A DNA stretch of 64,000 nucleotides from positions 3,293,816-3,357,815 of the forward strand of contig NZ_CP022463.1 of the NCBI RefSeq assembly GCF_002224485.1. The letters run 5' to 3'. A program made the position numbers and the translations under genes. Positions 15,194 to 23,485 of this stretch are shown piece after piece (positions within the stretch are counted from its first letter, which is position 1; the number at the start of each line of letters is the position of its first letter). The notes beneath the pieces are model-generated. The model saw only the letters and a program-made list of their open reading frames with translations, was not told the DNA's origin and ran no database searches. The stretch comes from Sinomonas sp. R1AF57 (lineage in GTDB: Bacteria > Actinomycetota > Actinomycetes > Actinomycetales > Micrococcaceae).

Positions 15194-17191
15194 ATGACTG
15201 CCACCGACGGCCCGTTCCGCCTCCTCGAGGCCTCCATCGACGCCGTCCTCGAAGCCCTCGCGGCCGGGCGCACCACGAGCGTCGAGCTGACAGCCCGCTG
15301 CCTCTCCCGCATCGGCGCCCTCGACCGCTCAGGCCCGCGCCTCAACGCCGTCCCCGTGCTCAACCCGGGCGCACTCGAGGAAGCCGCCGCGTCGGACAGA
15401 CGGCGGCGCGAGGGGTCGGCGGGGCCCCTCGAGGGGGTCCCTTTCACCGTCAAGGACTCCTATATGGTCGAGGGCCTCACGGTGGCCTCCGGGTCCCCGG
15501 CGTTCGCGAAGCTCGTTGCGCGGCGAGACGCCTTCACCGTCCAGCGCCTGCGTGCGGCCGGAGCCGTCCTCGTGGGCAGGACCACCATGCCGCCCATGGC
15601 TGACGGCGGGATGCAGCGCGGGCTGTACGGGCGGGCCGAGAGCCCCTACAACCCCGAGTACCTCGCCGCGGCCTACGCCTCGGGCTCCTCGAACGGCTCG
15701 GGAGTGGCGACGGCGGCGAACCTCGCCGTGTTCGGGATGGGCGAGGAGACCGTGTCCTCCGGCCGGAGCCCCGCGTCGAACAACGCCCTCTGCGCGTACA
15801 CGCCCTCGCGCGGGATCATCTCGATCCGCGGGAACTGGCCGCTGTTCCCCACGCGGGACGTCGTGGTGCCGCACACGCGCACGATGGCCGACCTGCTCGC
15901 GGTCCTCGACGTCATCGTCGCCGATGACCCCGAGGCCCGCGGCGACTTCTGGCGGGAGCAGAGCGTCATCCGGCTCCCGGCGCCCAGCGAGCACCGGCCC
16001 GAGGACTACCGCGCCCTGGCTGACCCGGACGCCCTGCGCGGGAAGCGCCTCGGCATCCCGCGCATGTATCTGGGCCGGGATCCGGAGTTCCTGATCCAGG
16101 TGCGGCCCTCGGTGCTTGCGCTCTGGGAGGCGGCCCGCGAGCGCCTCGCCGCGCTGGGCGCGGAGGTGGTCGAGGTCGACTTCCCTCTCATCGAGCAGTA
16201 CGAGGGACGAACGCCCGGCGGCGAGGAACTCGCCCGTCTGGGCGTGCTCCCCGAGGCCTGGATGGAGCGCGAGTTCAACGAGATCCTCGCCTACGGCTGG
16301 GACGACTTCCTCCGCGCCAACGGCGACCCGAACTGCTCCTCGCTGGCCGAGGTGGACCCGGACCTCATCTTCCCGATACCGCCGGGGTCGCTGCCGGACC
16401 GGTACGAGGAGGTCGCGGACTACGCGGACAGGTACCGCTCGGTGGTCGCGCTGGCGCGGGCGGGCCTGAGCCGGCCGGCGGAGCTGCCGGGCTTCGCAGA
16501 CGCGCTCCGGGCGCTCGAGCGGCTGCGCAAGGAGCTCTTCGAGGACTGGCTTGTGGCCTGCGGCCTCGACGCCGTCGTGTTCCCGGCGGCGGCGGACGTC
16601 GCCCCCGCGTCCGCGGACCTCGAGCCTGCTGCGGCCGACCGCGCCTGGGCGAACGGGGTGTTCTTCTCCAACGGCAACTACGCGCTGCGGCACCTCGGCA
16701 TCCCGTCGGTCACGGTGCCGATGGGTGTCATGGCAGACATCGGCATGCCGGTGGGCCTGACCTTCGCCGGCGCCGCCTACGGCGATGCCGAGCTTCTGGC
16801 CTACGGCGCCGCCTTCGAGGCCGCCTCGCCCGCCCGGCCCGTCCCGGCCCACGCCCCCGCGCTGGCCGCCGACGCCATCCCCCGGCGCCGGCCCGCGTCG
16901 GGCGCCCCGCCCGCCGTCACGCTCGAGGCGCATCTGGGCAGCCCCGCGCACGACGGCGCGCGGCGGCTCACCCTGTCCGGAGCGGTCGAGGGGGCGGAAG
17001 AGCTGGCCGTGACGGTCGACGGCGCGCCGGTCGCCGTTAGCCGGGACGGCGGCTCGTGGTCGGCCTCAGTCGTCGTTCCGGCAGCAGAGGTGCCGCCGGC
17101 CGTCGGAGGGAACCCGGTGGCGTCGGAAGCGCTCGTCGTGGTGCTCGCGACCGGCCGGGGAGGCGCAGCGGGCGCCTTCGCCGAGCTCTGA
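15194..17191 (+). CDS. Amidase signature enzyme with extra C-terminal domain
   Basis: This 665-residue protein has the amidase signature catalytic triad in place: Lys87 in PFTVKDSY, cis-Ser165 in ASGSSNGSG and nucleophile Ser189 in EETVSSGRSPAS, with spacing as in known family members. It is longer than the usual 450-500 residues: about 90 residues after 570 form a beta-rich, Ig-like tail (VTLEAHLGSP, LTLSGAVEGAEELAVTVDG). It hydrolyses a C-N amide bond; the substrate is unknown. GAAGGAG precedes ATG 15194. The divergent TetR probably controls it, and tandem repeats begin at its stop codon. Confidence 0.88.
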   Translation: MTATDGPFRLLEASIDAVLEALAAGRTTSVELTARCLSRIGALDRSGPRLNAVPVLNPGALEEAAASDRRRREGSAGPLEGVPFTVKDSYMVEGLTVASGSPAFAKLVARRDAFTVQRLRAAGAVLVGRTTMPPMADGGMQRGLYGRAESPYNPEYLAAAYASGSSNGSGVATAANLAVFGMGEETVSSGRSPASNNALCAYTPSRGIISIRGNWPLFPTRDVVVPHTRTMADLLAVLDVIVADDPEARGDFWREQSVIRLPAPSEHRPEDYRALADPDALRGKRLGIPRMYLGRDPEFLIQVRPSVLALWEAARERLAALGAEVVEVDFPLIEQYEGRTPGGEELARLGVLPEAWMEREFNEILAYGWDDFLRANGDPNCSSLAEVDPDLIFPIPPGSLPDRYEEVADYADRYRSVVALARAGLSRPAELPGFADALRALERLRKELFEDWLVACGLDAVVFPAAADVAPASADLEPAAADRAWANGVFFSNGNYALRHLGIPSVTVPMGVMADIGMPVGLTFAGAAYGDAELLAYGAAFEAASPARPVPAHAPALAADAIPRRRPASGAPPAVTLEAHLGSPAHDGARRLTLSGAVEGAEELAVTVDGAPVAVSRDGGSWSASVVVPAAEVPPAVGGNPVASEALVVVLATGRGGAAGAFAEL

Positions 17192-17251
17192 CGCCGAAGT
17201 CATCCCCTGTGCCGCCGAAGTCACCCCCTGTGCCGCCGAAGTCACCCCATG
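17189..17251. repeat. 21-bp tandem repeat, three units, starting at the amidase stop codon
   Basis: Three 21-bp units with core GCCGAAGTCACCCCCTG run 17189-17209, 17210-17230 and 17231-17251. The first unit begins with the TGA stop codon of the amidase. The units carry GTCACCCCC, close to the GGGGTGAC-type cores of other 3'-end repeats here. Confidence 0.85.
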
Positions 17252-17283
17252 CACTCCGCCCTGCCGAAGCGGCCGGACCAGCC

Positions 17284-17811
17284 TCAGCCGCCCATCGTCG
17301 CGGCCCACGCGTCGACGCGGGCCTTGACCTCCTCGTCGGAGAGGTCCTCGACGCGGGTCATCACGGACCAGCGGATGCCGAAGGGGTCGCGGATGCTCGC
17401 GAAGCGGTCCCCCGAGACGAAGACGGCCGCGGGCTCGCGAACGGTGGCCCCGGCGACCACGGCGCGCTCCACGGCGGCGTCCACGTCGGGGACGTAGACC
17501 GCGAGGGAGAAGCAGTCGTCGTCGCCGGCGGGCGGGGGCACGAGGTGGTACTCCGGGTTCGGGTCGCCGAGCTCGAGGCGGCCGTTGCCGAAGTCGAGGA
17601 CGGCGTGCGCGACGATCGTCGTCCCGTCCGGACCGGGGAACTCGGTCCGGGAGAGGGCCTTCGCGCGGAAGACCGTCTCGTAGAACTCGATCGCGGCGGC
17701 GGCTCCGTCAACCACGATGAACGGCGTCAGGGAGGTTGAACCGTGGGGCGTCCCGTTCGTGGTGTGCCTGCCGTTGGCTGGCTCGGTCAGGTCTGCAGGC
17801 TGATCGCTCAT
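17284..17811 (-). CDS. VOC family protein, PhnB-like
   Basis: This 175-residue protein has the single-chain glyoxalase pattern LTPFIVVDGAAAAIEFYETVF, then LELGDPNPEYHLVPPP, FSLAVYVPDVDAAVERAVVAGA and DRFASIRDPFGIRWSVMTR. This is the PhnB/3-demethylubiquinone-like branch, whose function is unassigned. The C-terminal helix (LSDEEVKARVDAWAATM) is typical of the group. TAGCGT (17823-17818, minus) lies six bases before ATG 17811, indicating a leaderless mRNA. It is convergent with the amidase. Confidence 0.82.
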   Translation of the reverse strand: MSDQPADLTEPANGRHTTNGTPHGSTSLTPFIVVDGAAAAIEFYETVFRAKALSRTEFPGPDGTTIVAHAVLDFGNGRLELGDPNPEYHLVPPPAGDDDCFSLAVYVPDVDAAVERAVVAGATVREPAAVFVSGDRFASIRDPFGIRWSVMTRVEDLSDEEVKARVDAWAATMGG

Positions 17812-17902
17812 GGGGCCACGCTAGCGTCACCGGGCCTGTGCGGCGAGGGGTGCGGCACTGACGCCTGTCAGCACGCCGTGCGACAATCAGCGAGGAGGCG
17901 CC

Positions 17903-18694
17903 ATGGCAATCCGGACAGCTCAGGTCCTGCTCCCGGCCGCTCCCCTGCGCCTGACCACGGAGGAGGTCCGGCTCCTGTGGTCGTTCGTGCACGGCGCCAT
18001 CCAGATCCCGTCGATGCGGGCCTGGATGCGCGAGTCGCTGGGCTTCTGCCCCCGCCACACGTGGGGCTATGCCGTGGTCGAGATCGAGCTGTGGGAGGCA
18101 GGCGTGGGCGACCGCGCGGGCCATGTCCCCTTCGATGTGAGCGTGCTCTACGAGGACTTGGCGCGTGGGCTGGGCCGTCGGCTCGCCCAGCCGCGCGGCT
18201 GGGGGCGCCGACCGGACGCGGTCCTGGTTCCGGCCCGCCGCTGCCTGATCTGCACCCAGCTCGACTCCCCGCCCAAGGAGGGGTTCGCCATCGGCTACGC
18301 GAACTCCAACAGCGCTGCCCTCGCAGCCGAGGCCAACCCGCTCCGCCACAGCCGGCGCTGGTGTTCCCTCACCGCGGACGCCTGGGCCGAGCTCGCGTGC
18401 TCGGCGTGCCTCGGCGACGGGCCTTCTTCGCCGGCGCACGACGCCGCCGCCCCCTGCCGCCTGCATCTCGCCGAAGCGGTGCGCGCAGGCCGGGCGGGCG
18501 ACGGCGACCTGGCCGCCGCGGCCTTGCGGCTCACCGGGGTCGCGGACCGGCTCGCCGTGTTCGTCGAATCGGTCACGATGTTCGGCCCGTCGGCGGGCCC
18601 GGCGGACGAGGCCTCGTGGATCGAGGCGCTCGGGTTCTTCGCCGGGTGGCGGTTCCCGGCGTTCCTCGCCGGGCTCGTCGCGCCGGAGAACTGA
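17903..18694 (+). CDS. Cysteine-rich protein with paired CxxH/CxxC motifs, unknown function
   Basis: This 263-residue protein belongs to no family I can name with confidence. Two similar metal-site-like pairs are visible: C49-PR-H52 with C114-LI-C117, and C166-SA-C169 with C185-RL-H188. Each could bind one zinc (C2HC). The rest is helical and Trp-rich, for example LRLTTEEVRLLWSFVHGAI and EALGFFAGWRFPAFLAGL. There is no signal peptide or membrane span. ATG 17903 has GAGGAGG upstream. It stands alone between a VOC gene and an acidic protein. Confidence 0.72.
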   Translation: MAIRTAQVLLPAAPLRLTTEEVRLLWSFVHGAIQIPSMRAWMRESLGFCPRHTWGYAVVEIELWEAGVGDRAGHVPFDVSVLYEDLARGLGRRLAQPRGWGRRPDAVLVPARRCLICTQLDSPPKEGFAIGYANSNSAALAAEANPLRHSRRWCSLTADAWAELACSACLGDGPSSPAHDAAAPCRLHLAEAVRAGRAGDGDLAAAALRLTGVADRLAVFVESVTMFGPSAGPADEASWIEALGFFAGWRFPAFLAGLVAPEN

Positions 18695-18720
18695 GGGCCG
18701 GCCTCAAGGCCGCCGTCCCT

Positions 18721-19008
18721 TCAGTCGCCGGGCTCTTCCACGGTTTCGTCGACAAGCCCGCGCTGGGCCCGGTCCGCGGCCTCGGACGATCCCTCGGGCA
18801 GCGGGTCGGTTGCGGGCGGCACCTGGCTCGGGGCATAGTCGGCGAGCCCGGCGGCCACGCGTTCCTCCTCGGTGGCCGCGGCCAGGGCATCGTCGTCGAG
18901 CTTGTCCGGCATGCCTGCGTGGCCTTTGTAGATCCGGCGCGGCAGGGCGTCCTCTTCGGGGGTGATGACGTCGTCGAGGTTGGGGGCGTCGTCGTTCGGA
19001 GTGGCCAT
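18721..19008 (-). CDS. Small acidic hypothetical protein
   Basis: This 95-residue acidic protein opens MATPNDDAPNLDDVITPEED, has a basic patch (ALPRRIYKGHAGMPDKLDDD), then an EEERVAAGLADYAPSQVPP segment and an acidic end. It is probably largely disordered. I recognise no functional family. ATG 19008 is chosen because AGGGAGAG lies five bases upstream; upstream residues of the longer frame are not protein-like. It is convergent with the cysteine-rich gene. Confidence 0.65.
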   Translation of the reverse strand: MATPNDDAPNLDDVITPEEDALPRRIYKGHAGMPDKLDDDALAAATEEERVAAGLADYAPSQVPPATDPLPEGSSEAADRAQRGLVDETVEEPGD

Positions 19009-19051
19009 GGAATCTCTCCCTGTTCTGAGCCGTGTCCCCGCCGCAGCGATC

Positions 19052-19070
19052 GGGATCCGCGCGGGATCCC
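19052..19070 (-). terminator. Short hairpin after the WYL regulator gene
   Basis: GGGATCC (19052-19058) pairs with GGATCCC (19064-19070) around five bases, about 50 bp after the WYL gene stop. No T-tract is seen. Confidence 0.35.
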
Positions 19071-19117
19071 TCGCCCGACGGGGCTGACGCATAGTGCCCT
19101 ACCCCGCGTGCCGGCGC

Positions 19118-20062
19118 CTACGCGCCCGCAGCCGTGAGCTTCTCGCCCAGAGACCGCATGGCCTCGCGCAGCTCCGGCGGCTCGATCACGCTCACGGGCC
19201 AGCCGAGCCGCACCACGTGGTACGCCACATAGTCGAGGTCGTCGGCGCCTGCGGTGAGGATGGCGTGGTCGCCGTCCGGCTCGACCACCGCGATCGTCGA
19301 GGGCACGCGTTCGGCGACCTCATGGGCGGGCGCGTGGATGCGCACCTTGGCCACGTACTGGTAGGGCGCCTGGGTGATCGAGGCCTGGACGTACTCGACG
19401 GCGTCGGGCGCCTCCCGCGGCGTGAACCGCCAGCCGGTGCCGCGGGCGGCGGCCATGCGGTCGAGGCGGAAGGTGCGCCAGTCCCCCCGGTCGAGGTCCC
19501 AGGCCATGAGGTACCAGCGGCGCGCGGCCGCGACGAGGCGGTACGGCTCGACGCGTCGCTCGGAGCGTTCACCGGACGCCTTCGTGTAGTCGAACGTCGC
19601 CCGCTCGGGGGTGCGGATGGCGCGGGCCAGCGCGACGAGGACATCGGCGTCGACCGCCGTGACGGGGCTGTCGAGGCTCACGGTCGCCTCGATCACGCCC
19701 TTGACCTCGGCCCGCAGCCGCGCCGGCAGCACCTGGTCGAGCTTCGCGAGCGAGCGGACGGCCGCCTCGCCGAGGCCCGTGACCGTCCCGCCCGCCGCCA
19801 GCCGCAGGCTCACGGCGACCGCGACGGCCTCCTCGTCGTCGAGCAGCAGCGGCGGCAGCGCCTTGCCCGCGCCGAGCTGGTAGCCGCCGCCCGTGCCGTG
19901 CTCGGCGCGGACCGGGTAGCCGAGCTCGCGGAGGCGCTCGACGTCCCGGCGGATGCTCCGCGTCGTCACGCCGAGCCGCTCGGCGAGCTCCGTCCCGGTC
20001 CACACGGGACGCGACTGGAGCAGGTTGAGCAGGCTCAGCACGCGCTGGGTCGTGTCGTTCAT
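19118..20062 (-). CDS. HTH-WYL (YafY-type) transcriptional regulator
   Basis: This 314-residue protein has an N-terminal helix-turn-helix of the HTH_11/DeoR-like type (LLNLLQSRPVWTGTELAERL, RSIRRDVERLRELGYPV) with the wing AEHGTGGGYQLG. A WYL domain follows (ERATFDYTKASGERSERRVEPYRLV and RRWYLMAWDLDRGDWRTFRLDRM) and then a WCX-like C terminus. WYL domains sense ligands, often nucleotides or nucleic acids. ATG 20062 begins the conserved part. No cognate target is visible nearby, so its regulon is unknown. Confidence 0.88.
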   Translation of the reverse strand: MNDTTQRVLSLLNLLQSRPVWTGTELAERLGVTTRSIRRDVERLRELGYPVRAEHGTGGGYQLGAGKALPPLLLDDEEAVAVAVSLRLAAGGTVTGLGEAAVRSLAKLDQVLPARLRAEVKGVIEATVSLDSPVTAVDADVLVALARAIRTPERATFDYTKASGERSERRVEPYRLVAAARRWYLMAWDLDRGDWRTFRLDRMAAARGTGWRFTPREAPDAVEYVQASITQAPYQYVAKVRIHAPAHEVAERVPSTIAVVEPDGDHAILTAGADDLDYVAYHVVRLGWPVSVIEPPELREAMRSLGEKLTAAGA

Positions 20063-20111
20063 GGCTCCATCATGGCGCGGGATACGGACAGGGGCTGTCC
20101 TACTCGCTTCC

Positions 20112-22088
20112 CTAGAACACGGAGGTGAACCCGCTCCAGCCGGTGCCCACGACGGCGCTGCCGCGCCACCCGCCGCGGCCGTTGCCGAAGTAGACGAGGA
20201 GCCTGCCGCCGCCGTCGACCGCCCACACGTCCTGGGTGCCGTCGCCGTCGAAGTCTCCCGCACCTCCGATCCGGGCCATGCCGCCCCAGCCCCAGCCGAC
20301 GACGGTCGCACGGTCGCTGAGCCAGCCGCCCTTCCCGTCGCCGCGGAACAGCAGGAGCTGCCCGCCGGCGTCGCGCGCGAGGACATCGTTCCTGCCGTCG
20401 CCGTCGAAGTCCCCGGGGGAGAAGACGTGGCTCAGGCTGTTCCAGCCCTCCCCGATGAGGGGGTTGCTCCAGCCGGGCATGGCGGCGGTGCGGAGCCGGT
20501 TGGGCATGTAGGAGCTGACGGGGCGGAAGGTGCCGTCGCCCTGGCCGGGGAAGAAGACGAGCCTGCCGTCGGTGGTGCGGCACAGGAGGTCGTTGATTCC
20601 GTCGGCGTCGAAGTCTCCGACCGGGATGATGGCCCCGCACTCGTTCCAGCCCCAGCCGATCTGCCGGCGCGGCAGCCAGTCGCCCCGCCCGTCGCCCGGG
20701 TAGAGGAACAGGCCGCCGGCGGCGTCGCGGCCGATCACGTCGCCGTTGCCGTCGCCGTCGAAGTCGCCCACGTTGAGGATGAGATCGAACACGTCCCACC
20801 CGACGCCGACCGTCCTGGCCGGGAGCCAGCGGCCCACCCCGTCCGTCGGGTACAGCAGCAGCCTGCCCCCCGCGTCGCGGGCGAACATGTCGGGCGTGAA
20901 GCCGGCGTCGAACCCCTCGCCTGCCACCTTGTAGCGGACGATGCCGGGCGTGGTCGCCGAGAAGGGCCGCTGGGCGCTCGGCGTCCCCGTCGCCATCACC
21001 ATCGCCTCGAACCGGTACTTCCTGCCGGCGTCCCGGGCCACGAGCGTGTGGGCGAACTGGTCGGGCGTCGCCGGCTGGTAGTTGAGCTTGTACGAGACGG
21101 TGAACGGCTGCGGTGGGGTCACGGCGACGCTCGACTCGTCGAAGGCTGCCGTCACCTTCTGGCCGACCACGGCACGCCCGGTGAGCCGAGCCGGGGACGC
21201 CGTGATGGGCGAGCTGATCGTGACCGGCGCTGAGGTCGCGCCCGCGGGACGGTAGCCCTCGGCGAACGACTCGAGATGCACGCTCAGGTCATGGCCGATG
21301 TCCTCCTCGACGACCCAGTCCGGGTGGTCAACCTCAACCCCGTCACGCAGGTATGTCTTGCGTCCGCTCTTGCCGGCCGCCCACGTGGCGTCGACGAGGC
21401 CGATGGTCTCACCGTAGCCAGGAGTGCCCACGATCGCCGGGGGCGTCAGGTTCGCATTGTCGCTGAGGCGGTAGGCCGGCGCGTCGACTGACACGGTCAG
21501 CCTTCCGTAGGCGTATCCCGGCAGGCAGTATCCGCCCTCGTTGTAGTGGCACGTCCCGTCGGCCGCGTAGTCGGCGATCCGGTAGAAGTAGGCGTTCGGA
21601 TCGTACTGGCTCCAGAGGTACTCCCTGTCGTACCCCACGCTGACCCCACCGACCACATAGGTGTCGGACCATGTGAGCTGGCCCTGGTCAGGTCCCACTA
21701 CGAGGGTCGCCCTTCCCGTCGACGGGCTCGACCCCGAGGTCGGGCCCGACTTCGCGGTGAGGTACTCCGGGCCTTCGACGCCGTTGACAGTGAACGTGAC
21801 GTAGTCCGCCGGGCGGCTCAGCGTGAAGTCGATGGTGAGGGAATCGCCCGGGTGCAGCACCGCCGGGGAGGTGATGCTCATCCCCAAGAGCTTCGGCGGC
21901 GGAGCGACGGAGACGGCCGCCGCCGGCGAGATGCCGACCCCGGTGATGAGCAGCAGGACGGCAGCGACCGTCACGCCGACGACGCGCAGCTTGCGGCGCG
22001 CGGACGAGAGGCGAGCGGACAAGAAGTGAGCAGCCGCGAAGCTGCCGGGCCGGAATCGGGCGCGGTGGTGCTCGGACGCTAGTGGCAC
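20112..22088 (-). CDS. Large secreted FG-GAP/VCBS repeat protein
   Basis: This 658-residue protein has an N-terminal signal or anchor (SARRKLRVVGVTVAAVLLLITGVG, probable cleavage after AAA near residue 58). An Ig-like, beta-rich middle covers residues 60-360. At least four FG-GAP repeats with Ca2+-binding loops follow: GDFDGDGNGDV, GDFDADGINDL, GDFDGDGRNDV and GDFDGDGTQDV, spaced about 60-75 residues; these form a propeller. It should be extracellular. A Cys pair (DGTCHYNEGGYCLPG) may form a disulfide. The start is GTG 22088 with GGGGGA upstream. The function is not established. Confidence 0.85.
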   Translation of the reverse strand: MPLASEHHRARFRPGSFAAAHFLSARLSSARRKLRVVGVTVAAVLLLITGVGISPAAAVSVAPPPKLLGMSITSPAVLHPGDSLTIDFTLSRPADYVTFTVNGVEGPEYLTAKSGPTSGSSPSTGRATLVVGPDQGQLTWSDTYVVGGVSVGYDREYLWSQYDPNAYFYRIADYAADGTCHYNEGGYCLPGYAYGRLTVSVDAPAYRLSDNANLTPPAIVGTPGYGETIGLVDATWAAGKSGRKTYLRDGVEVDHPDWVVEEDIGHDLSVHLESFAEGYRPAGATSAPVTISSPITASPARLTGRAVVGQKVTAAFDESSVAVTPPQPFTVSYKLNYQPATPDQFAHTLVARDAGRKYRFEAMVMATGTPSAQRPFSATTPGIVRYKVAGEGFDAGFTPDMFARDAGGRLLLYPTDGVGRWLPARTVGVGWDVFDLILNVGDFDGDGNGDVIGRDAAGGLFLYPGDGRGDWLPRRQIGWGWNECGAIIPVGDFDADGINDLLCRTTDGRLVFFPGQGDGTFRPVSSYMPNRLRTAAMPGWSNPLIGEGWNSLSHVFSPGDFDGDGRNDVLARDAGGQLLLFRGDGKGGWLSDRATVVGWGWGGMARIGGAGDFDGDGTQDVWAVDGGGRLLVYFGNGRGGWRGSAVVGTGWSGFTSVF

Positions 22089-22142
22089 GGTTCCCCCAAG
22101 GATTCATCTCGCGCCCAGCACGCGGGATGGCGCTGAGCCTAA

Positions 22143-22162
22143 CGCGGTCCGGGGGCACCGCG
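22143..22162 (-). terminator. Hairpin after fabF-like gene
   Basis: CGCGGT (22143-22148) pairs with ACCGCG (22157-22162) just past the fabF stop. It is short, so support is modest. Confidence 0.35.
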
Positions 22163-22184
22163 GAAGACGTCAGGAGACGAACCG

Positions 22185-23396
22185 TCAGGCGCGGGTGAGG
22201 AGGAGGCTCACGTTGTGGCCGCCGAAGCCGAAGGAATTGCTGACGGCGGCCTCTACCCGGGCTGTGCGGGGCGCGCCCGCCACGACGTCGAGCCCGATGG
22301 CCGGGTCGAGGTCGTCGAGGTTCCGCGTGGCCGGGATGACGCCTTCCTCGATCGTCTTGGCCGTGATGATCGCCTCCACGGCGCCGGCGGCGCCGACCAG
22401 GTGGCCGAGCGCCCCCTTGGGGGCGGTGACGGCGGCGCCGTCGCCGAGGGCCTCGCGTACGGCGATCGCCTCGCTCACGTCGCCGACCTGGGTGCCGGTC
22501 GCGTGGGCATTGACGTGCTGGACGTCCGACGGCGCCATGCCGGCCTTGGCGAGGGCCTTCCGGATCGCCTTGACCTGGCCCAGGCCCGCGGGGTCGGTGC
22601 CCGTGATGTGGAAGGCGTCCGCCGTGATGCCGTAGCCGGCGAGCACGGCGCGGGCCCTGGCCCCCCTGGCCCGGGCGTGGTCCGCCCGTTCGAGGATCAC
22701 GACGCCGGCGCCCTCGCCGAGCACGAAGCCCGTGCGGTTCGCGTCGAACGGGCGCGAGGCCGCCTCGGGGTCCCCCGCGGCCTTGGAGAGGGCACCGATC
22801 TGCGCGAAGCCCGCGATGGTCAGGGGCGTGATGGCCGCCTCCGCCCCGCCGGCGATCACGACGTCCGCCTCGTCGCACTCGATGAGGCGCGCGGCCTGGA
22901 CGATCGCCTCCGCGCCCGAAGCGCAGGCCGAGGCCGGGGCGGAGGCGCCGGCGCGGGCCCCGAACTGGATCGACAGCTGCGCGGCGGCGGCGTTGGCCAT
23001 GAGCATCGGGACGGTGCGCGGAGAGACGCGCCGGGCACCGGAGGCCTCGAGGACGTCGTCCTGGGCCAGGAGCGTGGTGACCCCGCCGATCCCGGTGCCG
23101 ATCACGACGGCGAGCCGGTCGCCGTCGACCGCCGGCGCGCCCGCGTCTGCCCACGCCTCGCGTGCAGCGATGAGGGCGGCCTGCTGGCTGCGGTCGAGGC
23201 GCCTGGCCTCGACCGGCGGCATCGCGGCCTCGGGCTCGACGGCGAGGGATGCCGCGATGCGGACCGGGAGGCTGTCGTCGAAGCCGGCGAGGCTGCGGAC
23301 GCCCGAGCGCAGGGCGAGCATGCCGCCCCAGAGCTCCGAGACGGTGCCGCCCAGCGGGGTGGTCGCCCCCATACCCGTGATGACGATCTCAGTCAT
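22185..23396 (-). CDS. Beta-ketoacyl-ACP synthase II (FabF type)
   Basis: This 403-residue condensing enzyme has the Cys-His-His triad: Cys158 in SACASGAEA, His298 in NAHATGT and His332 in GALGHLVGAAG, plus GFVLGEGAGVVILE and a NSFGFGGHN end. It elongates acyl-ACP with malonyl-ACP. Here it stands alone, without fabD, fabH or acyl carrier protein, so it may be a second FabF paralogue under separate control. GGGGAGGG precedes ATG 23396. It is divergent from a TetR regulator, with two operator palindromes between them. Confidence 0.92.
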   Translation of the reverse strand: MTEIVITGMGATTPLGGTVSELWGGMLALRSGVRSLAGFDDSLPVRIAASLAVEPEAAMPPVEARRLDRSQQAALIAAREAWADAGAPAVDGDRLAVVIGTGIGGVTTLLAQDDVLEASGARRVSPRTVPMLMANAAAAQLSIQFGARAGASAPASACASGAEAIVQAARLIECDEADVVIAGGAEAAITPLTIAGFAQIGALSKAAGDPEAASRPFDANRTGFVLGEGAGVVILERADHARARGARARAVLAGYGITADAFHITGTDPAGLGQVKAIRKALAKAGMAPSDVQHVNAHATGTQVGDVSEAIAVREALGDGAAVTAPKGALGHLVGAAGAVEAIITAKTIEEGVIPATRNLDDLDPAIGLDVVAGAPRTARVEAAVSNSFGFGGHNVSLLLTRA

Positions 23397-23437
23397 TGGC
23401 ACGCCCTCCCCATCCCGCCGACGACGCTCGCACACCC

Positions 23438-23479
23438 TTGTATGCGATACAAAACCGTTGGCGTTGTACAGCATACAAT
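23438..23479. promoter_or_regulatory. Twin TTGTA-N-TACAA operators between fabF and tetR
   Basis: TTGTATGCGATACAA (23438-23452) and TTGTACAGCATACAA (23464-23478) are 26 bp apart. The second overlaps the tetR -10 box TACAAT (23474-23479), which suits autorepression plus repression of fabF. Confidence 0.75.
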
Positions 23480-23485
23480 TCCAGC

